Source: Vibrio rhodolitus (GTDB lineage: Bacteria > Pseudomonadota > Gammaproteobacteria > Enterobacterales > Vibrionaceae). From it: DNA of 64,000 nt. Every line of letters starts with the position of its first letter. The stretch's first letter is position 1. The translations under genes and the position numbers were made by a program. Of the stretch, positions 45,431-53,846 are shown one piece after another. Where the stretch lies: assembly GCF_003350325.1 (NCBI RefSeq), contig NZ_QLYZ01000003.1, positions 882-64,881 of the forward strand, given 5' to 3'. The notes beneath the pieces are model-generated. The model did not search any database, was not told where the DNA came from, and was given only the letters and a program-made list of their open reading frames with translations.

Positions 45431-45606
45431 GTAAAAATTCAGGACAGAATTTTTAGGTTTTCGGCGTCGGGAACGCCTAAAACCGACCGGACAACTCCAA
45501 AGACACTAAAGCGCCTTTCTGATTACTCTTTGGCAAGACAAAGAGTAATTGGACCGCTTGTCGTAGAGGTAAAGAAACCAACACACTATTAAGCGGGACA
45601 TACCCA
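45431..45606 (+). repeat. Structured repeat, copy C
   Basis: Third copy, in the same orientation as B: AAAAATTC/GAATTTTT, GTTTTCGGCGT/ACGCCTAAAAC and ATTACTCTTTG/CAAAGAGTAAT, ending GCGGGACATACC. Its first stem differs from copies A and B at a paired position in a compensating way. Confidence 0.85.
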
Positions 45607-45644
45607 CTCACTAAGTCACCGAATCAAAAAAACAAAAACCAAGA

Positions 45645-45667
45645 TTCCCCGCCTTCGCGTGGAATGA
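45645..45667. repeat. REP-like palindrome
   Basis: ATTCCCCGCCTTCGCGTGGAAT, followed by GAC, resembles the widespread bacterial intergenic palindrome built on CCGCCTTCGCGGG. A degenerate second copy (GCGCGAAAGCGAGAGAATGAC) follows at about 45685-45705. Confidence 0.55.
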
Positions 45668-45726
45668 CAAAGTTTAAGTCTTGTGCGCGAAAGCGAGAGA
45701 ATGACAAAATTTGAGTCCAACATAAA

Positions 45727-45760
45727 AAAATGGCCATTCACCACCATGAACAGCCACTTA
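45727..45760 (-). terminator. Terminator after the HAD phosphatase gene
   Basis: TGGCTGTTCA and TGAATGGCCA arms on the minus strand, with some mismatch, followed by seven T. Confidence 0.65.
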
Positions 45761-45782
45761 TTCAACAAAGACAAAAACTTAA

Positions 45783-46592
45783 TTAAACATTAAGAATAAA
45801 ATCTTCAATCACTACCGCTACACCATCTTCATCGTTGCTAAGGGTAATATGATTCGCCAACGCTTTAATATCATCCGTTGCGTTACCCATCGCAACGCCA
45901 AGACCGGCGTACTTAATCATATGGTGATCGTTACCTGCATCACCCATACAAATCACTTCACTTGCATCAAAACCTAGATGCTCGGCAAGCATGGCAACGC
46001 CAGTGCCTTTGTTACTGTTGGCATTCATGATTTCAAGGAAGAATGGCGCGCTTTGTACAACTGTGTATTGCTGGTAAAGCTCCGCTGGTAGCTGTTCAAT
46101 CGCACTCGTTAGAATTGATGCTTCTGCTACCATCATAACTTTGATGATCTCTTCATCATCAGAAAGCTCAGCGAAATCCATCACGGTGCTTGGTACGCCG
46201 TTGATATCAGATTCGTGCTTGGTGTACGGGTTATCCGCTTCTGTGATCAAACCGCGCTCAGGTGAGAAAGCATGCACAAATGTACCTAAATCACGAGCAA
46301 GGCTGGCGATATTTTTTGCATCCAATCCGGTTAGAATTTGTTTGCGAATCACCTCTTTGCTTGCCACGCGCTGCACCAGTGACGCGTTATAGCTCAACAC
46401 GTAATCTTGATCGCTGTGCATTTCCAGCTCAGACAATGAGTTCAGCATACCTTCTAGAGGTCGGCCGGATGCAAGCACCACGACCACGCCTTTATCACGC
46501 GCGGCTTGAATGGCTTGCTTGGTACGAGGGGTGATGGCTTTTTGCGAGTTAAGCAGTGTGCCATCCATATCTAAGGCAACCAGTTTGTACAT
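45783..46592 (-). CDS. yidA: Cof-type HAD sugar phosphatase, YidA-like
   Basis: This 269-residue HAD-superfamily hydrolase dephosphorylates sugar phosphates. The nucleophile motif MDGTLLN is at residues 8-14, motif II is VVLASGRP, and the distal Asp pair is in CMGDAGNDHHM. The start is set at MYKLVALDMD, matching E. coli YidA (270 residues). The longer frame adds 48 residues that are translated from the ERIC-like element upstream and is an artefact. Substrate range in this family is broad. Confidence 0.87.
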   Translation of the reverse strand: MYKLVALDMDGTLLNSQKAITPRTKQAIQAARDKGVVVVLASGRPLEGMLNSLSELEMHSDQDYVLSYNASLVQRVASKEVIRKQILTGLDAKNIASLARDLGTFVHAFSPERGLITEADNPYTKHESDINGVPSTVMDFAELSDDEEIIKVMMVAEASILTSAIEQLPAELYQQYTVVQSAPFFLEIMNANSNKGTGVAMLAEHLGFDASEVICMGDAGNDHHMIKYAGLGVAMGNATDDIKALANHITLSNDEDGVAVVIEDFILNV

Positions 46593-46623
46593 GTGAGATT
46601 CCATGGCTAACGACAAATTTTGA

Positions 46624-46750
46624 TATACCCGTCCTACTTGAAGTTGCAGCGGTGTTGACTGGCACTCACAAACCTCATCACATAGATCATCTATGCTCAG
46701 AGGCTTTGTTCCTTTGTCGCCTACCTGCATCTTCAAGTTGCTTGGGGATA
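46624..46750. repeat. ERIC-like (IRU) element, 127 bp
   Basis: The element begins TATACCCGTCCTACTTGAAG and ends CATCTTCAAGTTGCTTGGGGATA. The two ends are imperfect inverted repeats over about 25 bases (TACTTGAAGTTGCAG / CTGCATCTTCAAGTTG), and the total length of 127 matches the ERIC/IRU family of gammaproteobacteria. It lies directly upstream of the HAD phosphatase gene. Confidence 0.78.
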
Positions 46751-46860
46751 GCGCATCTTAAAGAATTTTTGTGACTAACTCGACAACAATTGATGACAAA
46801 ATAACAAATTCTCACCCAAGATTGATGCCTATCAACAGCCCTTGCTATAGATAGTACTGG

Positions 46861-49071
46861 CTAAATCGTAAACGGCGATAAGCGCAGTTGATAAAAGTCC
46901 TTCACACTGGTGTCTTGCTGCAATTGCTGTAAAGATTCAACCAAGATTTGCATCGACACCAATAGCTGATAGCTCTGATCCGCTTGCGGCTGACTAAACG
47001 CAATTTGCAGCGGAGAACTCCCCTCAAAGCCATACAAATAGTGCTGTAGTTGCTGCTGCAACTGGCGTAACACAATGGCATGATGTCGGTTATCTTCGCT
47101 AATCATGCTGGTATCGAGCAATTTGGTCATTTCAGCTATCGAGCGTTGAATCAATCTATCGATACCTGCATGGAAACTGCTTTGCTGCCATTGACGATAA
47201 CTGTCAGCAAACGCGCGATAATGCAAACACAAGCTATAGGCTCGAGCGATCAACTGTTCGGCTTCGGCTTTATCCAGTTCTGGATACATCTGCCAATTGA
47301 TCACATTAATCGCCGCCTCTGCACCCGCCACTGCTTTTACCGCAACGGGGCTAACAAAGGTTACCCAGGGTTGACGTTGCGAGGTTAATAAACTCTGTAA
47401 GTTTGCCTGCAAGCTGCGACGAAAATGCCCTAATTGACGCAAAAATACGCGCTCTGGGTTGGCTGAAAACACCCCATGATTGACAAAGAAAATCACCAAC
47501 ATGCCAAAGGTAAACAGCATTAACACCAGTAGCGAATATTGAATGTCATAAGTGGGCGTCAGTTGCATCGCACTGTTGGTCATCAACACTAAGTTCATCG
47601 TGCCAAGTAAGCGATGGAAAATCTGCTGCGGCTGATTGAAGACAAACCAAATCACAAAACTATTGATAAAGTAAAAGCCTCCTAGCTGCCAGATTTCACT
47701 CAAGTGCGGCAAGATGAAGATGTATTGCAGCAACACAACGCCCGCCCAACCGAGCATGTAAAACAGCAACGAGCGAGTACTCGCAAACGGCATCGACAGC
47801 ACTACAGCACCAAAAGCGCCCCCAAACAGAACAATCATCGGTCCACCGGGCGTTGGCACATAGAGCCACAGCGCGATTGAGATCCACAACATGATGGAGA
47901 CTTTAAGCGCATTAATCGCGCGCTCAGGATCAATACTCAACCATGGGCGCTTTTGAGCACTCAGGTTGGCTTGAAACTGGGTTTTCTCTTCTTGCTCAGT
48001 AGCCAGTGAATGATGCGTAAAACCCAGCGCCTCCAGCAAGGTAGCGTGCATTTTATGATGGTAAGCGTCCATTTGATTGAGGATCTTCTCCATCGCCTTT
48101 AGTGCGCCATGAGAATGCCCCTTATCATCAGGTTGTGGCTGAAGATTGATACTCGCTGCGACTGGGTTATCTAATTTCTCTGCCAACTGCTCACACTCAA
48201 CCCAAGGGTCTTGAGCAAGGCGAGTTTGTAGCAACGTAGATGCTCGCTGAGGACGCAGTAACAAATGGTCGAGCACTCGCTTAATTTCATCTTGCTGAGT
48301 TTGGCTAAATGGCTTATCGACTAATCGTGTCGCTTCATACAAATGACCGCAAAGCAGAGTCCACTGATTTTGCTGTTTCAGCAGTTGCTGCCATTTTTGC
48401 TCTGCACTGCTTAACTCATAGCTGTCCGCCATCGCCGCATGAATCAAGTCTTCTAAACGGCTCAAGCGTTTAATACTGTTGCCTAACGAGTAATCACGGC
48501 GTAGATGCCCAGTTTGCTCCAAGTCTGAGATGATTTCAGCCACTAATGCTGCTTGCTGATCAAAGTAGCTTTGCAGCGTTTGCAGTAATAGCCTGCGGCT
48601 TGATGCCGGCCACAACAAACTGAACACCAGAGAAAAACAGACCACGCCAAGAATCGTTTCTTGAATACGTAACACCGCAACGGTGAATGTTTGTGTGCCG
48701 GAAAAACCACCCATCACCATCACTAACGTGGCGACCATCATCGCGATAGACCAAGCGTAACCGTTACGTGGGTTGGTCTGGTGATAAACACAAAGCGCGG
48801 CAAACAGACTATAGCAAGCGAGCAATTCGACTGGCTGCTGGGCATAGAGCCCAATCATAACAAACGCGACCAACACGCCGAAAAAAGTGCCGACGATACG
48901 TTGGCGTCCTTTCTTGAGTGAGTGACCGGTTGACTCTGTCACCGCCATCACCACAACAGAGAATGCCGCCCAGTACGGCTTCTCCCAACCTAACCAAAGC
49001 GCAGTAACGATAGCTAACGTCAGTGCTAAAGCCACTTTGAGCGGCAAGCGATATCGAAGACCAACCATCAT
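46861..49071 (-). CDS. FUSC-family inner-membrane efflux protein, AaeB-like
   Basis: A 736-residue protein of the FUSC/aromatic acid exporter family. Two membrane blocks of about six helices each (about 10-165 and 370-520) flank long cytoplasmic helical regions. The opening MVGLRYRLPLKVALALTLAI and the WEKPYWAAFSVVVMA segment are typical. With the adaptor and the DUF1656 protein encoded upstream it should form an AaeXAB-like pump for aromatic acids or similar anions. It starts 2 bases after the adaptor stop codon. Confidence 0.88.
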   Translation of the reverse strand: MMVGLRYRLPLKVALALTLAIVTALWLGWEKPYWAAFSVVVMAVTESTGHSLKKGRQRIVGTFFGVLVAFVMIGLYAQQPVELLACYSLFAALCVYHQTNPRNGYAWSIAMMVATLVMVMGGFSGTQTFTVAVLRIQETILGVVCFSLVFSLLWPASSRRLLLQTLQSYFDQQAALVAEIISDLEQTGHLRRDYSLGNSIKRLSRLEDLIHAAMADSYELSSAEQKWQQLLKQQNQWTLLCGHLYEATRLVDKPFSQTQQDEIKRVLDHLLLRPQRASTLLQTRLAQDPWVECEQLAEKLDNPVAASINLQPQPDDKGHSHGALKAMEKILNQMDAYHHKMHATLLEALGFTHHSLATEQEEKTQFQANLSAQKRPWLSIDPERAINALKVSIMLWISIALWLYVPTPGGPMIVLFGGAFGAVVLSMPFASTRSLLFYMLGWAGVVLLQYIFILPHLSEIWQLGGFYFINSFVIWFVFNQPQQIFHRLLGTMNLVLMTNSAMQLTPTYDIQYSLLVLMLFTFGMLVIFFVNHGVFSANPERVFLRQLGHFRRSLQANLQSLLTSQRQPWVTFVSPVAVKAVAGAEAAINVINWQMYPELDKAEAEQLIARAYSLCLHYRAFADSYRQWQQSSFHAGIDRLIQRSIAEMTKLLDTSMISEDNRHHAIVLRQLQQQLQHYLYGFEGSSPLQIAFSQPQADQSYQLLVSMQILVESLQQLQQDTSVKDFYQLRLSPFTI

Positions 49072-49073
49072 GC

Positions 49074-49979
49074 TTACTCCGCAAGATTAGCGATGAATGA
49101 CTCCAAATCGAGCTGAGGGTGTTTGTGGATCACAATGGTAGCACTTGAGCCAACACGCAACTGTATATCGCTAGGTAGCGTCTCTAAACGTACGCGTACA
49201 GGAATGCGTTGCGCCAGTCGAATCCATTGAAAAGTCGGGCTAACATTGGGTAGCAGCGAAACACCGGTACTGCCATCTTTATGTGCAATACCGTAGCCAA
49301 TGCTGTCCACTTGCGCTTGCAAAGGTTGACCGTGATAGGACATCAAGGTAACCGTGGCTGGCGCACCAGAAATCACATCATTGATATCAGTCTCTTTGAA
49401 AAAGCCTTCAATCCAGAAGCTGTTTTTATCCACCAAAGCAACCATCGGTTGGTTCGCTACCACTTGGCTACCAACGCGCAGATTCAAGTTGGTGATGTAG
49501 CCATCCACTGGCGCCGTAATTTGGGTAAAGCTTAAGTTCAGTTGCGCCTCTTCAAGTGCGGCTTTCGCCACCATCACACCCGCTTTAGCCGACTCAACCG
49601 CATTGGCTTGTTGTGTCAGCATCAGTTGTGAAATTGAACCCGGCTGCTTACGAGCAAGAGAATGCCCGCGATGAGATTCATCCGTGGCACGTTTCAATAA
49701 TGTCTCTGCCTGAACAAGGCTTGCCTGTGCTTTGGCAAGCGCAGCTTGATAAGTACGCTGGTCGACTTCAAACAACAGTTGCCCAGCTTTGACTTCGCTG
49801 TTATCTGTCACATGAATCGCAACTAATGGTCCGGTGACACGTGGGGTGACTTGCACAATTTGCGCGCGTACTTGCCCATCACGCGTCCAAGGATTGGTGA
49901 TGTACTGTTGATACTTCCAACCGATCGCCAACAACGCCAATACGACAATTAAACCGGTTACAAAAACTCGCTTCTTCAC
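49074..49979 (-). CDS. HlyD-family periplasmic adaptor, AaeA-like
   Basis: A 301-residue membrane-fusion protein. An N-terminal anchor helix (about 5-23) is followed by the barrel-sandwich and alpha-hairpin region. QVTPRVTGPLVAIHVTDN is the first lipoyl half-motif, and APVDGYITNLNLRVGSQV the second. It bridges the FUSC inner-membrane component to an outer-membrane channel encoded elsewhere. It lies between the DUF1656 gene and the FUSC gene. Confidence 0.9.
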   Translation of the reverse strand: MKKRVFVTGLIVVLALLAIGWKYQQYITNPWTRDGQVRAQIVQVTPRVTGPLVAIHVTDNSEVKAGQLLFEVDQRTYQAALAKAQASLVQAETLLKRATDESHRGHSLARKQPGSISQLMLTQQANAVESAKAGVMVAKAALEEAQLNLSFTQITAPVDGYITNLNLRVGSQVVANQPMVALVDKNSFWIEGFFKETDINDVISGAPATVTLMSYHGQPLQAQVDSIGYGIAHKDGSTGVSLLPNVSPTFQWIRLAQRIPVRVRLETLPSDIQLRVGSSATIVIHKHPQLDLESFIANLAE

Positions 49980-49997
49980 TGTTTCACTCTCACTTAA

Positions 49998-50213
49998 TCA
50001 ACTAGGAAAAACAAACGTACCAATCAGCACGGTATAAATAATCGCCATCGACATCTCGACCAATGGCGGGCTGACAACATAGCGATGCCAACGCAAGCGA
50101 TTGAGAAGCCGCGTAGTCAGTGAGGTACAAATGACACCGAAGAAACCCGCCACTAATAACGGTGGCAAATAGATATCTCCAATGGCAGTTTCTTGGGGAA
50201 TAGCAGTGAGCAA
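49998..50213 (-). CDS. DUF1656 small membrane protein, AaeX-like
   Basis: A protein of about 71 residues with two membrane helices. The conserved AIGDIYLPPLLVAGFFG opening and the LVEMSMAIIYTVLI second helix match DUF1656 (AaeX). These proteins accompany FUSC/HlyD pumps; their exact role is unknown. The TTG at 50213 is chosen because GAGG precedes it and the family begins soon before IGDIYLP. A GTG at 50252 would add 13 residues. It is the first gene of the pump operon. Confidence 0.72.
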   Translation of the reverse strand: MLTAIPQETAIGDIYLPPLLVAGFFGVICTSLTTRLLNRLRWHRYVVSPPLVEMSMAIIYTVLIGTFVFPS

Positions 50214-50269
50214 TGCAGAGCCTCGCAGGGAAATTAAAATCGGTTGGAACACAATCGGAATGATTTCGA

Positions 50270-50285
50270 CGTGATGTTAATCACA
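50270..50285. promoter_or_regulatory. CRP-type binding site
   Basis: CGTGATGTTAATCACA matches the TGTGA-N6-TCACA consensus at nine of ten defined positions and is symmetric (GTGAT/ATCAC). It lies between the divergent pump operon and the LysR gene, so either promoter could use it. Confidence 0.55.
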
Positions 50286-50386
50286 AATAACCGAGAGATA
50301 AATGCACGCAAAGGGATTACACTAACAACCAATAGTTTCGAATAAAGATAACTAAAAACCACTTTAGGTTTTTAATTGAGGCGAAT

Positions 50387-51277
50387 ATGGATCGAATTAC
50401 CAGCATGGAAATTTTCGTGCGCGCGGTACAACTTGGCTCCTTTGCCGCCGTTGCGGACGAACGTGGCATTAGCGCACAAATGGTCGGCAAACATGTTCGA
50501 GGCTTAGAGGCAGGACTAGGCACTAAGCTGCTGGCTAAATCGACCCGTTTTCAAAAGGTCACTGCCGCAGGAGAACGCTACTACCAACGCTGTTTAACTA
50601 TCCTAGCCGAGCTCAAAGCCGCAGAAGAAGACATCTACCGCAACATGAACGAGCCCAGTGGCACGCTTAAGATTTGCACTGGTGTGAATGTCGGCATCAA
50701 GGTATTAGCGCCAAGCCTTGCACGCTTTATGCAGCGCTACCCAAAGTTAGAGATTGATCTGGTGGTCGACAATCGCCTGCCTGATATTAAGAAAGATGGC
50801 TTTGAAGTGATTTTCCGCGACAAAGTGGATGGCTATGAAAACCTCATCGCCCACAAACTGAAAAGCTTTGAGATGATTGTTTGCGCCTCACCTGAGTATT
50901 TGCAGCAGCACGGCACACCAAACCATCCAGATGAGTTAAGCGATCACCAATGTTTACAATCGAGCTTGCTCTATTTAAACCATAACTGGAGCTTTTTTGA
51001 TGGTAAACAACACTTTAAGCCCGAGGTATCCTCTAAACTCACCATCAATAGCGGTCAAGCGATGATGAGCGCAGCAATTGAAGGCGCTGGCATTACGATG
51101 CAACCTATCTTTCAAGTCAATAATGCGCTAAAAGATGGGCGCTTGGTTCAAGTGCTCGCGGATTATCAATTGCCAGAGGTTAGCCTATACATGATTTACC
51201 TGCCCTCTTTACGCAATACCGCCAGATTAACCTTGCTTAAAGAACATCTACAACAAACCCTAAAACAATACGTATAA
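50387..51277 (+). CDS. LysR-family regulator, probable regulator of the AaeXAB-like pump
   Basis: A 296-residue LysR-type regulator. The N-terminal helix-turn-helix (about residues 18-37, SFAAVADERGISAQMVGKHV) begins just after the start, as is usual, and the effector-binding domain carries the CTGVNVGIKVLAPSL stretch. It is divergent from the DUF1656-adaptor-FUSC operon, as AaeR is from aaeXAB in E. coli, so control of that pump by an aromatic compound is likely. Target assignment is from position only. Confidence 0.85.
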   Translation: MDRITSMEIFVRAVQLGSFAAVADERGISAQMVGKHVRGLEAGLGTKLLAKSTRFQKVTAAGERYYQRCLTILAELKAAEEDIYRNMNEPSGTLKICTGVNVGIKVLAPSLARFMQRYPKLEIDLVVDNRLPDIKKDGFEVIFRDKVDGYENLIAHKLKSFEMIVCASPEYLQQHGTPNHPDELSDHQCLQSSLLYLNHNWSFFDGKQHFKPEVSSKLTINSGQAMMSAAIEGAGITMQPIFQVNNALKDGRLVQVLADYQLPEVSLYMIYLPSLRNTARLTLLKEHLQQTLKQYV

Positions 51278-51325
51278 ACGGTTCCTGCGCTCTCGGAGCA
51301 AAAGGGATACACTAGGACTATAAAC

Positions 51326-51994
51326 ATGGCATATACAGTGCTGGATGTCGCTCAATGGGCGCGCGCTGAACACTTCAAGTTTTACCAAGGCTTTAGCCAC
51401 CCTTGGTACAATATCTGTAGCAACCTCGATGTCAGTGAGCTTTATCGATATTGTAAGCAGCACGGACATCGATTCTTCCATGCTTATCTCTATCTAACTC
51501 AGCAGGCGCTTAATAAGAGTGAACCTATGGCAACGCGCTTGGTTGGGGATGAAGTGCGCATCTACTCAACGATGCATGTTAGCGTCGCGATTCTTGCTGA
51601 CGATGATACGGTGCGTTTTTGTGACCTGCCTTATCAACCTAAGTTCGCGGAATTCTGCCACAGCGCGACTGAAACCGAGCAGCGAGTGAAAAACACGCCG
51701 TTCATTTTAGAGCAGTTTATTGGTCAAGAGATGGTGCAAAACACCATTCATCTGACGGTTCTGCCATGGGTTGATTTCACTAGTATGAGCCATGCGCGAG
51801 ATACCAACTTTCCCGATAGTGTGCCTAAAATGGCGTATGGCAAGTTAACCCAAGAAGGTGAAGGTTGGCGTATGCCACTGTCACTCGAAGTGCATCATGG
51901 TTTGATGGATGGTTTGCATGTCGGTCAGTTCATCCATACTCTGCAATCGCTATTCAATAATCCTCAGTTGCTCGACGACAACTCTGATGGCTAA
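51326..51994 (+). CDS. Chloramphenicol-acetyltransferase-family enzyme
   Basis: A 222-residue CoA-dependent acetyltransferase of the CAT (trimeric) family. The catalytic histidine motif reads EVHHGLMDGLHVGQF near residues 192-206, a close match to HHxxxDGxH. The WVDFTSMSHA stretch holds the conserved Ser/Thr that supports the oxyanion hole. Length fits typical CatA (about 219). It may give chloramphenicol resistance, but chromosomal relatives often have other substrates. It stands alone after the LysR gene with a possible own promoter. Confidence 0.8.
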   Translation: MAYTVLDVAQWARAEHFKFYQGFSHPWYNICSNLDVSELYRYCKQHGHRFFHAYLYLTQQALNKSEPMATRLVGDEVRIYSTMHVSVAILADDDTVRFCDLPYQPKFAEFCHSATETEQRVKNTPFILEQFIGQEMVQNTIHLTVLPWVDFTSMSHARDTNFPDSVPKMAYGKLTQEGEGWRMPLSLEVHHGLMDGLHVGQFIHTLQSLFNNPQLLDDNSDG

Positions 51995-52078
51995 TTCTGG
52001 CAACTAGTGCTGGCAACCAATACTCGAAATTCACGATTAGAAATGGGATCTTAGACGAGCAACAAGTGACAATGTCAC

Positions 52079-52573
52079 TTAACCTAGTGCTTTATGCATC
52101 ATCTCTAGATCCCATTGCTGACCTTTGAACTGACGTATTCCCTGCTCAACCGTTGTGGTGGTAAAACCCAGCGACTGATAACAACGTTTTGCCACTTGAT
52201 TGTGACTAAACACCGCAAGATACAATGAAGTGGCATTAAACTCACTTTGCGCCTTTTGCATCAATTGTGTCAGCATCACTTGCGATAGCTGCTGACCACG
52301 AAATTCTTTGCTGATAAATACGCGGCAAATCTTAAAGCTATTGAGAGATTCTCGATACAGCTCTACATACCCCGCGTTGGCTTGATCAACACAAAACAGA
52401 TAGGCATAAACGTCAGGGTTGGCGTAGTGTTCATCCAATTGCTGTTGAGTTAGTGGAAAACAGAATTTAGGACCACCCCAAAGGTAATTGAGCTCATCGC
52501 TATCAATCCAATCAACTAGACACTGATAATCCGTTGTAGTGAAGGCTCTAAGTTGGGTGCGTATGGTTTTCAT
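52079..52573 (-). CDS. GNAT-family N-acetyltransferase
   Basis: A 164-residue acetyltransferase. The acetyl-CoA motif lies in VFISKEFRGQQLSQVMLTQLM (about residues 86-106), and NQVAKRCYQSLGF is the typical motif B of the family. An N-terminal RAFTTTDYQCLVDWI opening resembles RimJ/RimL-like members. Substrate unknown. It follows the coiled-coil gene on the same strand after 2 bases and is probably co-transcribed. Confidence 0.8.
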   Translation of the reverse strand: MKTIRTQLRAFTTTDYQCLVDWIDSDELNYLWGGPKFCFPLTQQQLDEHYANPDVYAYLFCVDQANAGYVELYRESLNSFKICRVFISKEFRGQQLSQVMLTQLMQKAQSEFNATSLYLAVFSHNQVAKRCYQSLGFTTTTVEQGIRQFKGQQWDLEMMHKALG

Positions 52574-52575
52574 CC

Positions 52576-52905
52576 TTAGCGTTTTTGGCTCAAGTAATGA
52601 CTCAGATAATCTTGCGCATCACCAAGCGAGTCAGACAGCGTTTGGCGATTTTGAGTATTGCCTCTCGCCACACAATGTAAATGAACCTCTCTTAATGCTG
52701 GCAACAAATAGTTCTGCTCATCAACATTTATCGCAGCAGCTTGCTGAAGCTCATCAAGTCGTGATTTGACTCGCTTTTTCAACTGACCATATTCCGCCGA
52801 GATAACGGTAAGATCCATATCCGTGAGTGTCAGTTTGTCCATCACTCTATCAAATTTAGACTTGAGTTCAGTTAACTCGTTAAGCACCGCATTTTCTTTA
52901 GACAT
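52576..52905 (-). CDS. Hypothetical coiled-coil protein
   Basis: A 109-residue, mostly helical protein with heptad-like leucines in the first 60 residues (NELTELKSKFDRVMDKLTLTD). The ATG at 52905 is chosen, with GGAGC before it; the frame's TTG one codon upstream is unlikely. No family is recognised. It is encoded directly upstream of a GNAT gene, so the two may act together, for instance as a substrate or partner of the acetyltransferase, but this is speculation. Confidence 0.6.
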   Translation of the reverse strand: MSKENAVLNELTELKSKFDRVMDKLTLTDMDLTVISAEYGQLKKRVKSRLDELQQAAAINVDEQNYLLPALREVHLHCVARGNTQNRQTLSDSLGDAQDYLSHYLSQKR

Positions 52906-53125
52906 CAAGTAAAGCTCCTAATTTAGGCAAAACTTATATGAGCACGAAAGCCCCCAAGCAACAATAGAACAGCTTAAATTATTCAATAACTTACATAACA
53001 AAATCTTAATTCAGAGATCTTCATCAATATTTGCAAGCCGTACTCGCAAGATGAACGACTTACTGTTTTAGCCAGCGAGCAAGTCCAAATCAATACCTCC
53101 CCTCCTGCCACCACCAATTCAAGAC

Positions 53126-53140
53126 TAGACGACTGGTCTA
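53126..53140. promoter_or_regulatory. NemR-type operator, copy 1
   Basis: TAGACGACTGGTCTA has perfect TAGAC/GTCTA arms around GACTG. It lies just upstream of the TetR-family gene and is identical to copy 2 at 53801-53815. Confidence 0.75.
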
Positions 53141-53161
53141 ATTGATTGTATGGTATTGGGC

Positions 53162-53746
53162 ATGAACGCAAAAACAAACGACACACGCCAACATATCTTA
53201 GAGGTTGGCTATCAACTTATCGTCAACAAAGGCTTTACCGCAGTCGGATTGTCCGAGCTGCTCAAAGCGGCTGATGTACCTAAAGGTTCCTTCTATCACT
53301 ACTTCAAATCCAAAGAGCAATTTGGTGAAGCGCTGATCGAAGAGTACTTCCGTAGCTATTTGCAGCGTATTGATGGCTTGTTCAACAACCCTGAATTGCC
53401 CGCTTACCAACGCCTGATTAACTACTTCTCGATGTGGCTAGAAGTAAACAACGGTGTCTGCAATGCCAATAAATGCTTGGTAGTGAAATTAAGCGCCGAG
53501 GTGTCCGATCTCTCTGATGCCATGCGCATCTCGCTAGCCAATGGTGCTTCGCAAATAATCCAAGCACTTGAAAACTGTATTGAGCAAGGGATCCAAGATG
53601 GCTCTATTAACGTACCAAACAGTAATCAGATTGCTTCCCAGCTGTATCAACAGTGGTTAGGCGCGAGCCTGCTTAACAAACTGATGCCTGATCAAGCCCA
53701 CCTTGAGCTAAGTTTGATCACCACCAAACAGCTACTCAAAGCTTAA
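53162..53746 (+). CDS. nemR: TetR-family regulator, NemR-like electrophile sensor
   Basis: A 194-residue TetR-type repressor. The DNA-binding region includes GLSELLKAADVPKGSFYHYFKSKE (about 27-50), nearly identical to E. coli NemR. The stretch CLVVKLSAEVSDLSDAMR keeps the cysteine that corresponds to the sensing Cys106 of NemR, and QQWLGASLLNKL keeps the lysine region. It likely senses reactive electrophiles such as hypochlorite or quinones and releases the TAGAC-N5-GTCTA sites before its own gene and the downstream reductase/GST operon. The start MNAKTND aligns with NemR. Confidence 0.82.
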   Translation: MNAKTNDTRQHILEVGYQLIVNKGFTAVGLSELLKAADVPKGSFYHYFKSKEQFGEALIEEYFRSYLQRIDGLFNNPELPAYQRLINYFSMWLEVNNGVCNANKCLVVKLSAEVSDLSDAMRISLANGASQIIQALENCIEQGIQDGSINVPNSNQIASQLYQQWLGASLLNKLMPDQAHLELSLITTKQLLKA

Positions 53747-53751
53747 AACCC

Positions 53752-53790
53752 TCCCGCCATAACCTCAGTTTGTGTGGCGGGATTTTTTTG
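53752..53790 (+). terminator. Intrinsic terminator after nemR
   Basis: CCCGCCA and TGGCGGG arms pair around about 15 bases, followed by ATTTTTTTG. Confidence 0.85.
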
Positions 53791-53800
53791 AATTGAAAAC

Positions 53801-53815
53801 TAGACGACTGGTCTA
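53801..53815 (+). promoter_or_regulatory. NemR-type operator, copy 2
   Basis: An exact second copy of TAGACGACTGGTCTA, 32 bases before the reductase start codon. Matching sites before regulator and target predict joint repression. Confidence 0.75.
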
Positions 53816-53846
53816 TTTTACAGTTAATGACATGGAGTAAACTCAA

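Larger units (their letters stand above)
45216..45782. other. Intergenic region with repeat copy C and a REP-like hairpin
   Basis: About 570 bases: unassigned sequence to 45430, repeat copy C at 45431-45606, a REP-like palindrome near 45645-45667, and the terminator of the HAD phosphatase gene. No gene is seen. Confidence 0.6.

Noticed and set aside
43081..45606. Integron attC (VCR) sites
   Set aside because: The repeats have three separate hairpins and lack a recognisable attC core; no integrase gene is present.
46593..46736. 48-residue N-terminal extension of the HAD phosphatase
   Set aside because: It is encoded by the ERIC-like element and upstream flank; the family starts right at the nucleophile motif.
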